A DNA stretch of 64,000 nt from Palsa-147 sp036513895 (lineage in GTDB: Bacteria; Acidobacteriota; Terriglobia; Acidiferrales; UBA7541): NCBI GenBank assembly GCA_036513895.1, contig DATBYF010000046.1, positions 15,030-79,029 on the forward strand, written 5' to 3'. Under the pieces are notes generated by a model. The model was not told the DNA's origin and did no database searches. It worked only from the letters and a program-made list of their open reading frames with translations. This document shows positions 26,337 through 35,260 of the stretch, piece after piece. Position 1 is the first letter of the stretch, and each line of letters begins with the position of its first letter. Both the position numbers and the translations under genes were made by a program.

Positions 26337-28691
26337 TTACTCGGGGGCTTGCACAAAACCCGCGGTAAGAACTGCGTCAAGCTCGGAAACAACTAAATCC
26401 GCATCCACTTTTGAAAATACAATTGGGGGCTTGATCTTTAACACGTTGTGAAAAGGACCGTCGGTGCTCATAAGAACGCCGCGCGCTTTCATTTGCTCAA
26501 TTATGGCAGAGGCTTCCGAATCGGCGGGTTCAAGAGTTTGACGATCACGCACGAGCTCGACGCCGATGAAAAGCCCGAGCCCGCGAACATCGCCGATCAA
26601 GGGATGTTTGTCTCCAAGATAGCGCAGTCGCTCCATAAAATATTGTCCAACATCGCGCGCATTTTCTTGCAGCTCTTCGTCTCGAATTACCTCGAGAACC
26701 GCGAGACCCACGGCGCACGAAACAGGATTGCCGCCAAAAGTATTGAAGTATTCCATTCCGTTCGCGAACGACTTCGCGATCTCCGGCGTCGTCACCACTG
26801 CACCGAGCGGATGGCCATTGCCGATCGGTTTGCCCAAGGTGACGATATCGGGCGCCACGCCCTGAGACTCGAACATCCAGAAGTGCTCGCCCGCGCGGCC
26901 AAATCCGGTCTGAACTTCATCGGCGACGCATACGCCGCCAGCTTCGCGTACAACAGCATAAGCATCACGCAAATATCCCTGCGGCAAAATAATTTGCCCG
27001 CCGCACGAAATAGCTGACTCGCAGAAGAATGCGGCGAGTCCGCGACTGCTCCTTGCTGCATCCGCTACGTGACGCGCATAGTGCGAACCCGCATCAGAAT
27101 CCCGATAGGCGCCGCGATATACGTCGGGCATCGGAACTTTGTGGACGTGCGGCGCGGGTCCACGGCCTCCGGGCCCATCAAATTTGTAAGGGCTAATTCC
27201 GATTAGAGCGGTCGTGTTGCCGTGATAGGCGGCATCTTCGACGATCACTTCTTCGCGGCCGGTGTGCGCCCGCGCCAGACGCAGCGCCAGTTCATTTGCT
27301 TCGCTGCCGCTGCAGACGAGGTACACGACGCGCAGCGGTTCCGGGAACGTCGCCGTCAAACGCTCGGCGTACTCGACCATCAGTTCATTCAAATAGCGTG
27401 TATTGGTGTTCAGCAGCTCCATCTGTTCCGCGGCGGCCCGCACCACACGCGGATGGCTATGCCCAACGTGAGCGACGTTATTCACGCAATCAAGATAGCG
27501 GCGGCCATCAGCGTCGTAGAGATATTGCCGGGAACCGCAAACGATATGCAGCGGCGACTTATACGAAACGCTGAGCGACGGCCCAACGAATTTTCTGCGC
27601 GCGTCGAGCAATCGCTCGCGCGTTGGACGGGCGCGAGTGAAAACTTCTTTCGAAAGAGGCATGCCGCACGCGAACCGGAACACCTTACAAGGCCATTCTG
27701 GCGGCACGCCGGAGAGTTTCTCGAGAAGCGCCCAGACAGGCGCATTCGAGATCATGAGGTAATCGTTTCCAGGAATCTCGCGGGCCTGATGTGCCGCGTA
27801 ACAAACGCTACAGCACAGCCGCGCCGTAACGAGCGCGAATAGCGAATCAACCTCATCTTCCGTGAGCGGATAAACTTCGTGATACGCCGCCACCACTTGC
27901 GCCGCCGTGTCAATCGGATCGGATTTATCAAGCATCGCGTAAGCGAGAGCGACGGCCAATTCGCATATGGTAGCCGTGTGAACCACGTCGCCGTAATCCA
28001 ATATCGCCACAACACGCGTGTCGGAGCGCTCATTCGACGAGCCGGGTTCGTCTACGAGCACGTTATAGTCGTTCGCATCGTTGTGAATGATGCTCGTGCG
28101 CAATCTGCTCCAGTCAATCGCGTCCCATTCCCCGAGAAAATGTTCGACAAGACTTCGCCGCGAATCCGGGAGCAACGGCAGATATTTGCGCGCATCGGAA
28201 GCGCGGCGAATATCCCAATAAAAGTGACGATGAGCGGCGGAGTGTTCGAATCCGGTAAGCGCCGCGTCCATCTGAGCGAGAGCGCGCCCGAGAGATCGCA
28301 GCAGTTTGCGACTGTGCGGCCTAACCGCGGCAAGACAAATGCCCTCGATCCAGGTCAGCAGCCGTGCATAATGCGGCCGCCCATCTGCCGAATCGAACAC
28401 CGGAATTTCGACTCCTGACTTGCTGGCAATTATTCGAGGAAAATCGAGATCAACGCGCGCTTCTGACAAAAATCGCATCATGCTGTTCTGCATTTCGAGG
28501 AATTCGAGCGATTCCTGGCTGTTGGCGACCTTGAGTACGAATTGCTGTCCGCGCGAATCCCGCAAATGACAATTCTGGTCGCGCTCGCTAGGCAGAGGAG
28601 CTGCAGTAACCGCCAATCCATACAGCTCGGCGGCGATTCTCACAGCTTCGTCCTGCGAAAGCCGTGGCGCCGATTGTACGGTTGACGACAT
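26337..28691 (-). CDS. Fusion of an aminoglycoside-phosphotransferase-like kinase and a class III aminotransferase
   Basis: The 784-residue protein has two parts. Residues 1-350 are an APH/choline-kinase-like domain, with SIIHNDANDYNVLVDE as the catalytic loop and VVAILDYGDVVHTA as the metal-binding loop. Residues about 380-784 are a class III PLP aminotransferase: YLVCSGSEANELALRLARAH, EDAAYHGNTTALIG, GGVCVADEVQTGFGRAG and the PLP lysine in TLGKPIGNGHPLGAV. The same fusion is known in bacteria and resembles ethanolamine-phosphate phospho-lyase-type enzymes joined to a kinase, so phosphorylation of an amino alcohol or hydroxy amino acid followed by PLP-dependent elimination is plausible. The substrate is not determinable. 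It stands alone on the minus strand next to a TauE-type permease. Confidence 0.88.
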   Translation of the reverse strand: MSSTVQSAPRLSQDEAVRIAAELYGLAVTAAPLPSERDQNCHLRDSRGQQFVLKVANSQESLEFLEMQNSMMRFLSEARVDLDFPRIIASKSGVEIPVFDSADGRPHYARLLTWIEGICLAAVRPHSRKLLRSLGRALAQMDAALTGFEHSAAHRHFYWDIRRASDARKYLPLLPDSRRSLVEHFLGEWDAIDWSRLRTSIIHNDANDYNVLVDEPGSSNERSDTRVVAILDYGDVVHTATICELAVALAYAMLDKSDPIDTAAQVVAAYHEVYPLTEDEVDSLFALVTARLCCSVCYAAHQAREIPGNDYLMISNAPVWALLEKLSGVPPEWPCKVFRFACGMPLSKEVFTRARPTRERLLDARRKFVGPSLSVSYKSPLHIVCGSRQYLYDADGRRYLDCVNNVAHVGHSHPRVVRAAAEQMELLNTNTRYLNELMVEYAERLTATFPEPLRVVYLVCSGSEANELALRLARAHTGREEVIVEDAAYHGNTTALIGISPYKFDGPGGRGPAPHVHKVPMPDVYRGAYRDSDAGSHYARHVADAARSSRGLAAFFCESAISCGGQIILPQGYLRDAYAVVREAGGVCVADEVQTGFGRAGEHFWMFESQGVAPDIVTLGKPIGNGHPLGAVVTTPEIAKSFANGMEYFNTFGGNPVSCAVGLAVLEVIRDEELQENARDVGQYFMERLRYLGDKHPLIGDVRGLGLFIGVELVRDRQTLEPADSEASAIIEQMKARGVLMSTDGPFHNVLKIKPPIVFSKVDADLVVSELDAVLTAGFVQAPE

Positions 28692-28801
28692 GACGGCTCT
28701 ATCCTACACGAACACACGGAAGCCTTCCGAAAGGGCGGCTAAGTGCGATGGCAGGCATGCAACCCGAATCCGCGTGCCGAGTGCGCTTCGCTTTTGCGGA
28801 A

Positions 28802-29722
28802 TCAAACATCAGGCTGCGGTGCGGGCACTGTGTTCCGGTCAAGGTAGGCCGAACGAAGCATCATCGCGGCGGTGTAAAGCACAACGACCACGACTAACCA
28901 GCGAATGGCGCTAAGTGGCAAAGACTTGACAAGAAACGCAGCGAGAAGCACTGCGGGTATCCCGCCAAGCGCCAGCCCGATCGAGGCGTTCCTCTGATAG
29001 CGTCGCGTGCGCAGAAACTGAGCGCTGCCCACGGGCATTAGAAAAGCGCAGGATCCCATCATGATCGGAAATGCCGCTCTCGGGCTCATTCCGAGGAAAC
29101 TGACGAGGATCATACACGGCGCGTAGAGACCGATCCCCAGAGTCATCAGCGCACCGAGGATAAAGTTCCCGATCGTGCCGACGACCAGCTTGGCGCCTGT
29201 GAGCCCTTCTGCGTCGCTTCCAATCGGGAAAAGATTGAGCTGAGACGCCAGCATCAGCGCGGCTGCGCCGATGAGGCAGAGACCCAGGCCGATCCGCACT
29301 TTGTGCTGCGGCCATTTCGAGACGATTCCTGCGCCGATCCATGCTCCTGCCACGGACGCGGCGATTAAACAAGCGAGGGTGCGGCCGTCAACTTTGATGA
29401 TGGAGATAAATATGCAGGCTTGCACGACGGTCGGTAATGTGTGGCCTACGTTCAACGTCCCCGGAATCAAGCCATCGGGGACAATCTTGAACAGCTTGAA
29501 CATCGAGCTTGTGGTTGCGAATGAACCGATACCGAGCGTATCGAAGAAATTGCTTACAAACCCGATGATCAATTCCGCCAGCGTCGTTCGGTTAGTCGTC
29601 CGGTCAGTCGATTGCCCTTCTGCGACGCCGTGATTCTTGCTGGCAGTCCGCCCCGCCGCAAACCAGATGATCAGATACCCAATCGTGAATATCGCGAGCG
29701 CGATCAGCAAAGCCGTTTTCAT
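28802..29722 (-). CDS. TauE/SafE-type (TSUP) sulfite or organic anion exporter
   Basis: The 306-residue polytopic membrane protein starts with a hydrophobic helix (TALLIALAIFTIGYLIIWF). Several more helices follow, with the family-typical small-residue patterns IIGFVSNFFDTLGIGSFATT and LVVGTIGNFILGALMTLGIG, which are the two repeated halves of the TauE/SafE fold, and a final helix before the tail. Known members carry sulfite, sulfonates or other anions. Neighbouring genes do not fix the substrate. About 80 bases further along the minus strand is a disordered gap before the kinase-aminotransferase gene, so an operon is possible but not required. Confidence 0.85.
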   Translation of the reverse strand: MKTALLIALAIFTIGYLIIWFAAGRTASKNHGVAEGQSTDRTTNRTTLAELIIGFVSNFFDTLGIGSFATTSSMFKLFKIVPDGLIPGTLNVGHTLPTVVQACIFISIIKVDGRTLACLIAASVAGAWIGAGIVSKWPQHKVRIGLGLCLIGAAALMLASQLNLFPIGSDAEGLTGAKLVVGTIGNFILGALMTLGIGLYAPCMILVSFLGMSPRAAFPIMMGSCAFLMPVGSAQFLRTRRYQRNASIGLALGGIPAVLLAAFLVKSLPLSAIRWLVVVVVLYTAAMMLRSAYLDRNTVPAPQPDV

Positions 29723-29978
29723 AGTGCCTCGGATCTCCCAAACATTAGGCGATTACCTACCAGCTTGCCAGACAATGTTGCCCCCGTCGGCACCCTGTGC
29801 GCCAAGGGTCACGGCACGAACGCGAATTCGGATGTGAAACAAGCCCTCAACGCGTGTACCTTCGCCAGCTTGAATCAGTTTAAGAAAATAGACGAACGAA
29901 TTGCGCCTTCGAGCGGCCCGTAATATCATTTGAACTGACCAGAAAAAAATCGAGAGTGCTTATTCGTTTTTCTTCTGC

Positions 29979-30053
29979 TCCGGGGTGGTGCAATTGGTAG
30001 CACATGGGCCTTTGGAGCCTAGAATCCTGGTTCGAGTCCAGGCCCCGGAGCCA
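29979..30053 (+). tRNA. tRNA-Gln (TTG)
   Basis: The acceptor TCCGGGG pairs with CCCCGGA, followed by discriminator G and an encoded CCA. The D-arm is GTGCAATTGGTAGCAC. The anticodon stem TGGGC/GCCTA encloses the loop CTTTGGA, giving anticodon TTG. The T-arm is CCTGGTTCGAGTCCAGG. The cloverleaf is canonical. Confidence 0.96.
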
Positions 30054-30154
30054 AATCTAATCGCCTTCGCCCGCGCGAGCTCGCCCACCGATTCTTGACG
30101 TTTGCCTCGAAAGACTTGCGCGGTGATGCCGAACAAAATAGTCTTGGCATCGCC

Positions 30155-30856
30155 ATGAACCCGGAATTCCTGTTGCTCGGCGTTATCTGGTACATCGTCT
30201 TCTTATTTTCGACGACGTGCCACGAAGGAGCGCACGCGCTCGCCGCAAAAATTGGCGGAGATCCGACTGCGTTTCACGGCGGCCAGGTTTCGCTGAATCC
30301 ATGGCCCCACATTCAGCGCGAGCCGATTGGCATGGTGGTCGTGCCAATTCTCTCCTACATAATGGCTCACTGGATGATCGGGTGGGCCAGCACGCCTTAC
30401 GATCCATCTTGGCAGCAGCGCTACCCTCGGCGCGCGGCTTGGATGGCGCTGGCTGGCCCTGCCGCGAATTTTTCGCTGATGATTATCGCGGGAGTGGCCA
30501 TTCGTGCTGGAATTTTTTTCCGAATGCTGGAGCCGCCGTCGAGCGCGAGCTTTACTCACATTGTCGAAGCAACATCACCGGGAATCGCCGGGCTTGTAGC
30601 CACTTTCCTGAGCGTGCTCTTTGTGCTCAACCTATTGCTGGGGACGTTCAACCTGCTTCCCTTCCCCCCGCTTGATGGAAGCAACGCGATTACGTTATTG
30701 ATGAGCGATGAAGTCGCGCTGAAGTTCGTGAACTTTACCCGCCAAGGTTTCGGGATTCTCGGCTTGTTCATCGCCTGGTACCTGTTCGGGAAAGTCTTCG
30801 ACCGCGTGTTCGTGCTCGCGTTAAACGTGCTCTATCCCGGCTCTGGTTACGGATGA
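30155..30856 (+). CDS. Site-2 protease family membrane metalloprotease
   Basis: The 233-residue membrane protein contains the zinc motif HEGAH within TTCHEGAHALAAKIGGD near the N-terminus, and a second S2P motif, NLLPFPPLDGSNA, near residue 180, where the aspartate is the third zinc ligand. Four to six hydrophobic segments surround them. ATG 30155 is preferred over ATG 30095 because the upstream extension is polar and unlike a membrane protein start. These proteases cut membrane-embedded substrates; this short, PDZ-free form has no assigned substrate. It lies 100 bases after tRNA-Gln and has no co-directional neighbour close by. Confidence 0.87.
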   Translation: MNPEFLLLGVIWYIVFLFSTTCHEGAHALAAKIGGDPTAFHGGQVSLNPWPHIQREPIGMVVVPILSYIMAHWMIGWASTPYDPSWQQRYPRRAAWMALAGPAANFSLMIIAGVAIRAGIFFRMLEPPSSASFTHIVEATSPGIAGLVATFLSVLFVLNLLLGTFNLLPFPPLDGSNAITLLMSDEVALKFVNFTRQGFGILGLFIAWYLFGKVFDRVFVLALNVLYPGSGYG

Positions 30857-31261
30857 ACGAGTTGTCTTTTGGCATCCCATCCTATTCAGAGCCCCGAGGC
30901 TCCTGCCTCGGAGAACTCAAGCCGAACCGGCTACGTCATCATTGCCGCTAACGATTTTCTGTTCGCGCGAAACTAGGCGTCACTCGCGCTGCGTGGTTCA
31001 AGTCTGCACAGATAACGCACGAGGACGACTCCCGTTTTAGGACATCTAGTTTCGAATTGGCGCTCGATCGACGGCCGCGTGCGAATCATCGCGAGATCAC
31101 ACCTCGCCTGATATTCAGAACCGTTTCGTCTATGATCTTCGGATCTCGTACGTTTTAAATCGATTGTACTAGATAAAACTTATTCCGAATTCAACTTCGG
31201 TCGAACAAATACCCAGTTTTGCGTTCCTTCACTCTGGCACTAGCCGTGCCTTAGGTACGGC
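30857..31261. other. Intergenic stretch of about 400 bases
   Basis: No open frame or RNA was supported. A short palindrome (CCGAGGCTCCTGCCTCGG, about 30893-30910) just after the protease gene may be a repeat or weak terminator. The remainder should carry the promoter of the downstream response regulator. Confidence 0.4.
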
Positions 31262-32683
31262 ATGATGCAACTCGCAGAAACGCAAGCTTCCGAAACATCC
31301 CGCAAGAATCTTCCGCTTTGTGTGTTGGACGACGAATCGGATCAAATCGAACTGATGACCAGCCGTCTTGCCCGCGCCGGATTTCCAGCCGTCGGCACGA
31401 AGGACGCGAATGAAGCGCTGCAAATGGTCCGGCGCGGCGTGTGTCATGCGGTAATCGCCGACAATCAGATGCCGGAAATGGATGGCTGGAAATTCTTAGA
31501 GAATGCGTTGCACAGCGATCCCGGCATGTACGTGATTCTGGCCAATGGATGTTACTCCGTCGAATCGGCCATCGAAGCGATCAAGCGCGGCGCTTACGAT
31601 TACCTGTGCAAACCGATCGACTTCGCAAGACTTCTGAAAACGCTCGACGATCTCGCGCAGGTATTCACGCAGCGCGGCCACATCCGCAATCTTGACGAGC
31701 AGATCCTGAGCAGCCTTGAATTTCACGGAATCATCGGAAAAAGCCCGGCGATGCTGGAGATGTTTGATCTCGCCCGGAAGGTGGCTCGGCACTACAGGAA
31801 TGTGCTGATCACCGGGCCCACGGGATCGGGTAAAGAGCTCGTGGCCCAGGCGCTGCAGAAAATGAGTCCCGTGGCGCACGAGCGCTTCGCCGTGTGCAAC
31901 TGTTCAGCGCTGGTGGACACGCTGCTCGAGAGCCAGCTATTCGGACACGTTCGCGGGGCTTTCGCAGGCGCGACGGACTCCCGGCCGGGACTATTCGAAT
32001 ACGCGAATGGTGGAACCCTATTTCTCGATGAAATCGGCGAGACATCGTTGGCCATGCAGGCAAAGCTGTTGCGAGCGGTTGAGAGCCGCGAAATTCAGCG
32101 TGTGGGCTCGCCGGAAATAAAAGAAGTAAACGTCCGGCTCATCGCCGCATCGAATCGCGACTTGCGCGCGGAGGTGCAAGCGAAGCGATTTCGCGAAGAT
32201 CTCTTTTTTCGCCTCAGCGCGATCGAACTGCGCGTACCAAGCCTAGCGGAACGGCCCGAAGACATTCCGATTCTCGTGCGCCACTTCTTAAAAAAATATG
32301 GAGAGAGTTACGGTAAATCAGTCCGCGGGCTCACGCGACGTGCGCAGGTGCTTCTGCTTCAGCACGATTGGCCTGGAAACGTTCGAGAGCTGGAGAACGT
32401 GCTTTCGAGCGCCGCCATGTCCGCGACAAACGAATTTATTGACGTACAAGATCTTTCAACGTCACTGCAGCACCCGCGCGGCCAGGGTCATGGCTTGGAA
32501 GCGAACTGGCGCCCCCTGCCTCTTGAAGAAGTTCGCCGGATACACATCGATCGCGTCCTCGAATCGTGCAAAGGCAATCGGGTGCGTGCCGCTCACATGC
32601 TTGGGATCGGGCGCACTAGTCTTTACCGGCACTTGAAGCGCACGAACAAGCGAGCGGTCGCCGCGTCGTCGGCCGCCAACTAG
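31262..32683 (+). CDS. Sigma-54-type response regulator (NtrC family) with altered GAFTGA loop
   Basis: The 473-residue product has an N-terminal receiver (about 17-130) with phospho-Asp 67 in VIADNQMPEMDGW and conserved Lys in YLCKPIDF. A sigma-54 AAA+ domain (about 155-385) has Walker A GPTGSGKE and Walker B GGTLFLDEIGE. A Fis-type helix-turn-helix (about 435-465) has NRVRAAHMLGIGRTSLYRHLK. The loop that normally contacts sigma-54, GAFTGA, reads GAFAGA (residues 232-237); loss of the threonine is known in NtrC-type proteins to impair sigma-54 remodelling, so this regulator may act differently. No cognate kinase lies nearby. Start ATG 31262 could equally be the next codon. Confidence 0.9.
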   Translation: MMQLAETQASETSRKNLPLCVLDDESDQIELMTSRLARAGFPAVGTKDANEALQMVRRGVCHAVIADNQMPEMDGWKFLENALHSDPGMYVILANGCYSVESAIEAIKRGAYDYLCKPIDFARLLKTLDDLAQVFTQRGHIRNLDEQILSSLEFHGIIGKSPAMLEMFDLARKVARHYRNVLITGPTGSGKELVAQALQKMSPVAHERFAVCNCSALVDTLLESQLFGHVRGAFAGATDSRPGLFEYANGGTLFLDEIGETSLAMQAKLLRAVESREIQRVGSPEIKEVNVRLIAASNRDLRAEVQAKRFREDLFFRLSAIELRVPSLAERPEDIPILVRHFLKKYGESYGKSVRGLTRRAQVLLLQHDWPGNVRELENVLSSAAMSATNEFIDVQDLSTSLQHPRGQGHGLEANWRPLPLEEVRRIHIDRVLESCKGNRVRAAHMLGIGRTSLYRHLKRTNKRAVAASSAAN

Positions 32684-32849
32684 CGACCGAAGTCCGCGGC
32701 TGTTCAGTCCACGCGCGAAATTGAATTTCAAATCGCGCATCGCGCGCTGCGGATTTTTTGTGCCTCTATTTTCAAGTTTCAAAAGCTCAGGGGTTGTCGC
32801 GTCAGATTCTGAATTACAGGTCCGCCGACCGATGACCAAGGGAGCCGAG

Positions 32850-33218
32850 ATGACAAACGCCTCAGAACAGCCGGGCACCACCCGTACAGTTTTTTCCAAG
32901 GCCCGCCGCGAGCCGCGCGTTGTCGCCGCAATCCTTGTTGAAGTATCAGGATTTGACGCGGCTGGGTGCTTCTTCTCGGAGCACACATCCACAGCAAATT
33001 TCAGCGACAATGGCTGCTGTTTTCGCGTAAACGCTGGAGTGAGCCCGGGCGCATTCGTGGCCTTGCAATCGAACGGCCAAGCAAATCTGGCAAATCGGCC
33101 CGTATTTTATCAGATTGTATGGATGGAGCTACGCAGCGGCAGCGTCCTAGTCGGTGCGGCGCGCCTGCTGGGTGAGAGCGCAGGCCGCGGTGGCTTCTCC
33201 GCCTCCCGTCAACTCTAG
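32850..33218 (+). CDS. PilZ-like domain protein
   Basis: ATG 32850 follows AAGGGAGCCGAG and is preferred over the upstream ATGs. The roughly 122-residue product has RREPR near its start (residues about 20-24), and NFSDNGCCFRVNAGVSPGAFV later, which fits the RxxxR and D/NxSxxG motifs of PilZ domains that bind cyclic di-GMP. The match is loose, since the second motif has N-F-S-D-N-G. A short C-terminal region follows. The neighbour upstream is an NtrC-type regulator 160 bases away; downstream is an IS insertion. Confidence 0.65.
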   Translation: MTNASEQPGTTRTVFSKARREPRVVAAILVEVSGFDAAGCFFSEHTSTANFSDNGCCFRVNAGVSPGAFVALQSNGQANLANRPVFYQIVWMELRSGSVLVGAARLLGESAGRGGFSASRQL

Positions 33219-33288
33219 CCAATTCTAATCGATACACGAAAACGATTAAAAATCTCCGTAAGTTATAGAAAACAAAGAACGAACTGCA

Positions 33289-33296
33289 TTTCTAAT
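33289..33296. repeat. Left target-site duplication of the IS1595-type element
   Basis: TTTCTAAT lies immediately left of the element and is repeated exactly at 35573-35580. Eight-base duplications are typical for the IS1595 family. Confidence 0.85.
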
Positions 33297-33320
33297 CGGG
33301 AGTAAGTATTTGTTGAAAAT
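33297..33320 (+). repeat. Left terminal inverted repeat
   Basis: 24 bases identical, in inverted orientation, to 35549-35572; the sequence begins CGGGAGTAAGTATTTG. Confidence 0.9.
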
Positions 33321-33332
33321 TCCGCCTGTCTT

Positions 33333-34292
33333 TCATGCTGCGCGATACGGCGGATTGTCCACCGACTCCCGGTACTCCAAACGCTTGCCGTCTACTGCCT
33401 TGATTGCCGCTTGAACTCGCTGCCCATCATCCATATTGCGAGTATTCCAACGGAACTCAAACTCGTTGAGGTAGTTTTGCAGGTGCTTGCGCGTGACACT
33501 GTGGAACGTGCCCATCACGCCACGGCGAATCAGGGAAAACACGCCCTCAATCGTGTTCGAGTGAATGTCTGTCCCAAACTTTTTGTATTGCTTCGCGCGA
33601 TGCTTCACTACCTCGTGACCGCCTGCGAATTTCTTCCCAACACGGTTGTAGGTTTGTAGTTCATCTGTAATCAGGCGGCAAGTTAGGTCCGCATTCTCTG
33701 CAATAAAGTTTCCCAAAGTCTCGGAGGTCAGGCGCTCCATCACGCGAAACCGCACGTCCCCGTCACGCTGCACAATACCCGCAACTGGAATTTTGGTCGT
33801 TCCAAACCCACGCTTTGAGATACCCGAAATCCGCGGCTTGCGAGGGCCGATATAGACCTCGTCGGCTTCGACCGTGCCAGTAAGTTTAGCGGGATTTTGT
33901 GCGCCCATTCCGTGTCGAATCCGTCGCAAAACAAACAGCGCGGACTTGTGGGTAATCTCCATTTCGCGCGAGAGTTGCAACGCCGAAATCCCTTTCTTCG
34001 ATGAGCATGCTTTCCAGAACGCGTACACCCAAATGCGTAGCGACAAGCGCGATTCCTCGAAAATGGTTCCGGTGCGAACCGTGAAGAATTTCGCGCAGTC
34101 GCGGCAACGCCACCGATAATCTTTGTTGCGCTGCCCATCCCGGCCAGTCATCTGGTACACGCCAACGCTCCCACATCGCGGGCACGCTGGACTACCATGC
34201 CACCGTTCGCGCTCAAGAAATTCGACCGCCAGAGTTTCATTTACCGCTGCCTCGCGTAGTGCTTTCAGGACTTCCGACTTTGGCTTTTTCAT
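33333..34292 (-). CDS. IS1595-family (ISXO2-like) transposase
   Basis: ATG 34292 (MKKPKSEVLKALREA) is preferred over an upstream ATG. The N-terminus has the zinc ribbon CPRCGSVG...WRCRDCAKFFTVRTGT that marks ISXO2-like transposases. The catalytic domain has the DDE-type residues in GTVEADEVYIGPR and LITDELQTYNRVGKKF, and ends with the conserved HSNTIEGVFSLIRRGVMGTF and YLNEFEFRWNTR. Length of about 319 residues is normal. It reads leftwards and stops close to the left inverted repeat. The frame is intact, so the enzyme may be active. Confidence 0.95.
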   Translation of the reverse strand: MKKPKSEVLKALREAAVNETLAVEFLERERWHGSPACPRCGSVGVYQMTGRDGQRNKDYRWRCRDCAKFFTVRTGTIFEESRLSLRIWVYAFWKACSSKKGISALQLSREMEITHKSALFVLRRIRHGMGAQNPAKLTGTVEADEVYIGPRKPRISGISKRGFGTTKIPVAGIVQRDGDVRFRVMERLTSETLGNFIAENADLTCRLITDELQTYNRVGKKFAGGHEVVKHRAKQYKKFGTDIHSNTIEGVFSLIRRGVMGTFHSVTRKHLQNYLNEFEFRWNTRNMDDGQRVQAAIKAVDGKRLEYRESVDNPPYRAA

Positions 34293-34360
34293 GACCCAAA
34301 GCGTAGCACCATTTTCAACAAGTATCAAGATAATTCGGCAATGTCACAATTAAATCCTGA

Positions 34361-34573
34361 TTACTGCGACTCCCGACCTCCAGCCGGTTGTTGAGAATTG
34401 TTGAAGCTATTGATATAATGACACTTATTGCACTCTATTTCGGCGGTAAACGGTCTGCCGCACAATGTAATGCGGTTGCCGCACTTTAGGCACATTCCAG
34501 TCATTTCTGTAGCGAATGTGGCTCGGTGACGCCTCTTGCCCGCCTGTGACGTTTCTATGCTTGACACGCGCAT
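34361..34573 (-). CDS. Small zinc-ribbon (Com-like) passenger protein of the IS element
   Basis: ATG 34573 has a strong GGAGG five bases upstream, which fixes the start. The 70-residue product has two CxxC knuckles: MCLKCGNRITL and IECNKCHYINSF. This resembles phage Mu Com and related small RNA-binding translational regulators. It lies 68 bases upstream of the transposase on the same strand and may regulate or be co-transcribed with it. The homology is by pattern only. Confidence 0.6.
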   Translation of the reverse strand: MRVSSIETSQAGKRRHRATFATEMTGMCLKCGNRITLCGRPFTAEIECNKCHYINSFNNSQQPAGGRESQ

Positions 34574-34614
34574 GTTGCCTCCATATAGTTGGGGACTGTA
34601 AGGGGGGTGAAGAA

Positions 34615-35142
34615 ATGGACGACCACTACCGCATGAGACTGAAAATCGGAGGACATGAATTTGAGGCGGAAGGACCCGTCGCTGTCGTGCAAGAACAAGT
34701 GAAGCGATTTATGGACCTGATTGGCTCGCTGCCCACCGATGTCGTGATGAATCCCTATTACGAAAAGAGTCCCACTTCTCCTGCTGGCAAACTGGCAACG
34801 CCAGAAACAGATTCGACACTCGACAGAATCATGAGAGTGGACGAACGCACTGTCTCGCTGACCGCACGCCCAAGAAACGTTGACGATACAGTGTTGTTGT
34901 TGTTGTACGGGCAAAAGATTCTTCGACAGAACGACGCCGTCACGGGTGCTGAAGTGATGGCAGGAATCACAGCCACAGGCGGATTTGCCGTAAGTCGCGT
35001 GGACCGTTTGCTCGAAAAGCTGGCCCGTGACGGGGACGTAATCGTCGTCGGGGAACATCGAAGCAAGACCTATAGATTGACGAATGCGGGACTCGCCAAA
35101 GCCCGTCAGGTCGCCACAGACTTGCTCGCTATCGTGGCGTAA
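34615..35142 (+). CDS. Hypothetical IS passenger protein
   Basis: ATG 34615 follows AAGGGGGGTGAAGAA, a very strong ribosome binding site, and is used instead of an upstream ATG. The 175-residue product has MRLKIGGHEFEAEGPVAVVQ at its start, then a helical region, and a C-terminal segment (GGFAVSRVDRLLEKLARDGD then RLTNAGLAKARQVA) that reads like a winged-helix wing. The family is not recognised. It is divergent from the zinc-ribbon gene with only 41 bases between starts, so both promoters overlap. Confidence 0.65.
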   Translation: MDDHYRMRLKIGGHEFEAEGPVAVVQEQVKRFMDLIGSLPTDVVMNPYYEKSPTSPAGKLATPETDSTLDRIMRVDERTVSLTARPRNVDDTVLLLLYGQKILRQNDAVTGAEVMAGITATGGFAVSRVDRLLEKLARDGDVIVVGEHRSKTYRLTNAGLAKARQVATDLLAIVA

Positions 35143-35203
35143 CGAGATTGGGGAGAACTGCCATGACGAGGGATTGAGGGCCGCGCTAGACGGCCCGAAA
35201 AAA

Positions 35204-35244
35204 GTGGGGACGCCGAATCCCGCGAAGGTTCCTTGCGTCCCCAC
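35204..35244. repeat. 10-bp perfect hairpin just upstream of the passenger tRNA
   Basis: GTGGGGACGC at 35204-35213 and GCGTCCCCAC at 35235-35244 form a perfect stem around a 21-base spacer, 16 bases before the tRNA. There is no T run after it, so it is not a standard terminator. It may be a regulatory or processing structure. Confidence 0.55.
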
Positions 35245-35260
35245 ATCTTGCAACTTTCGT

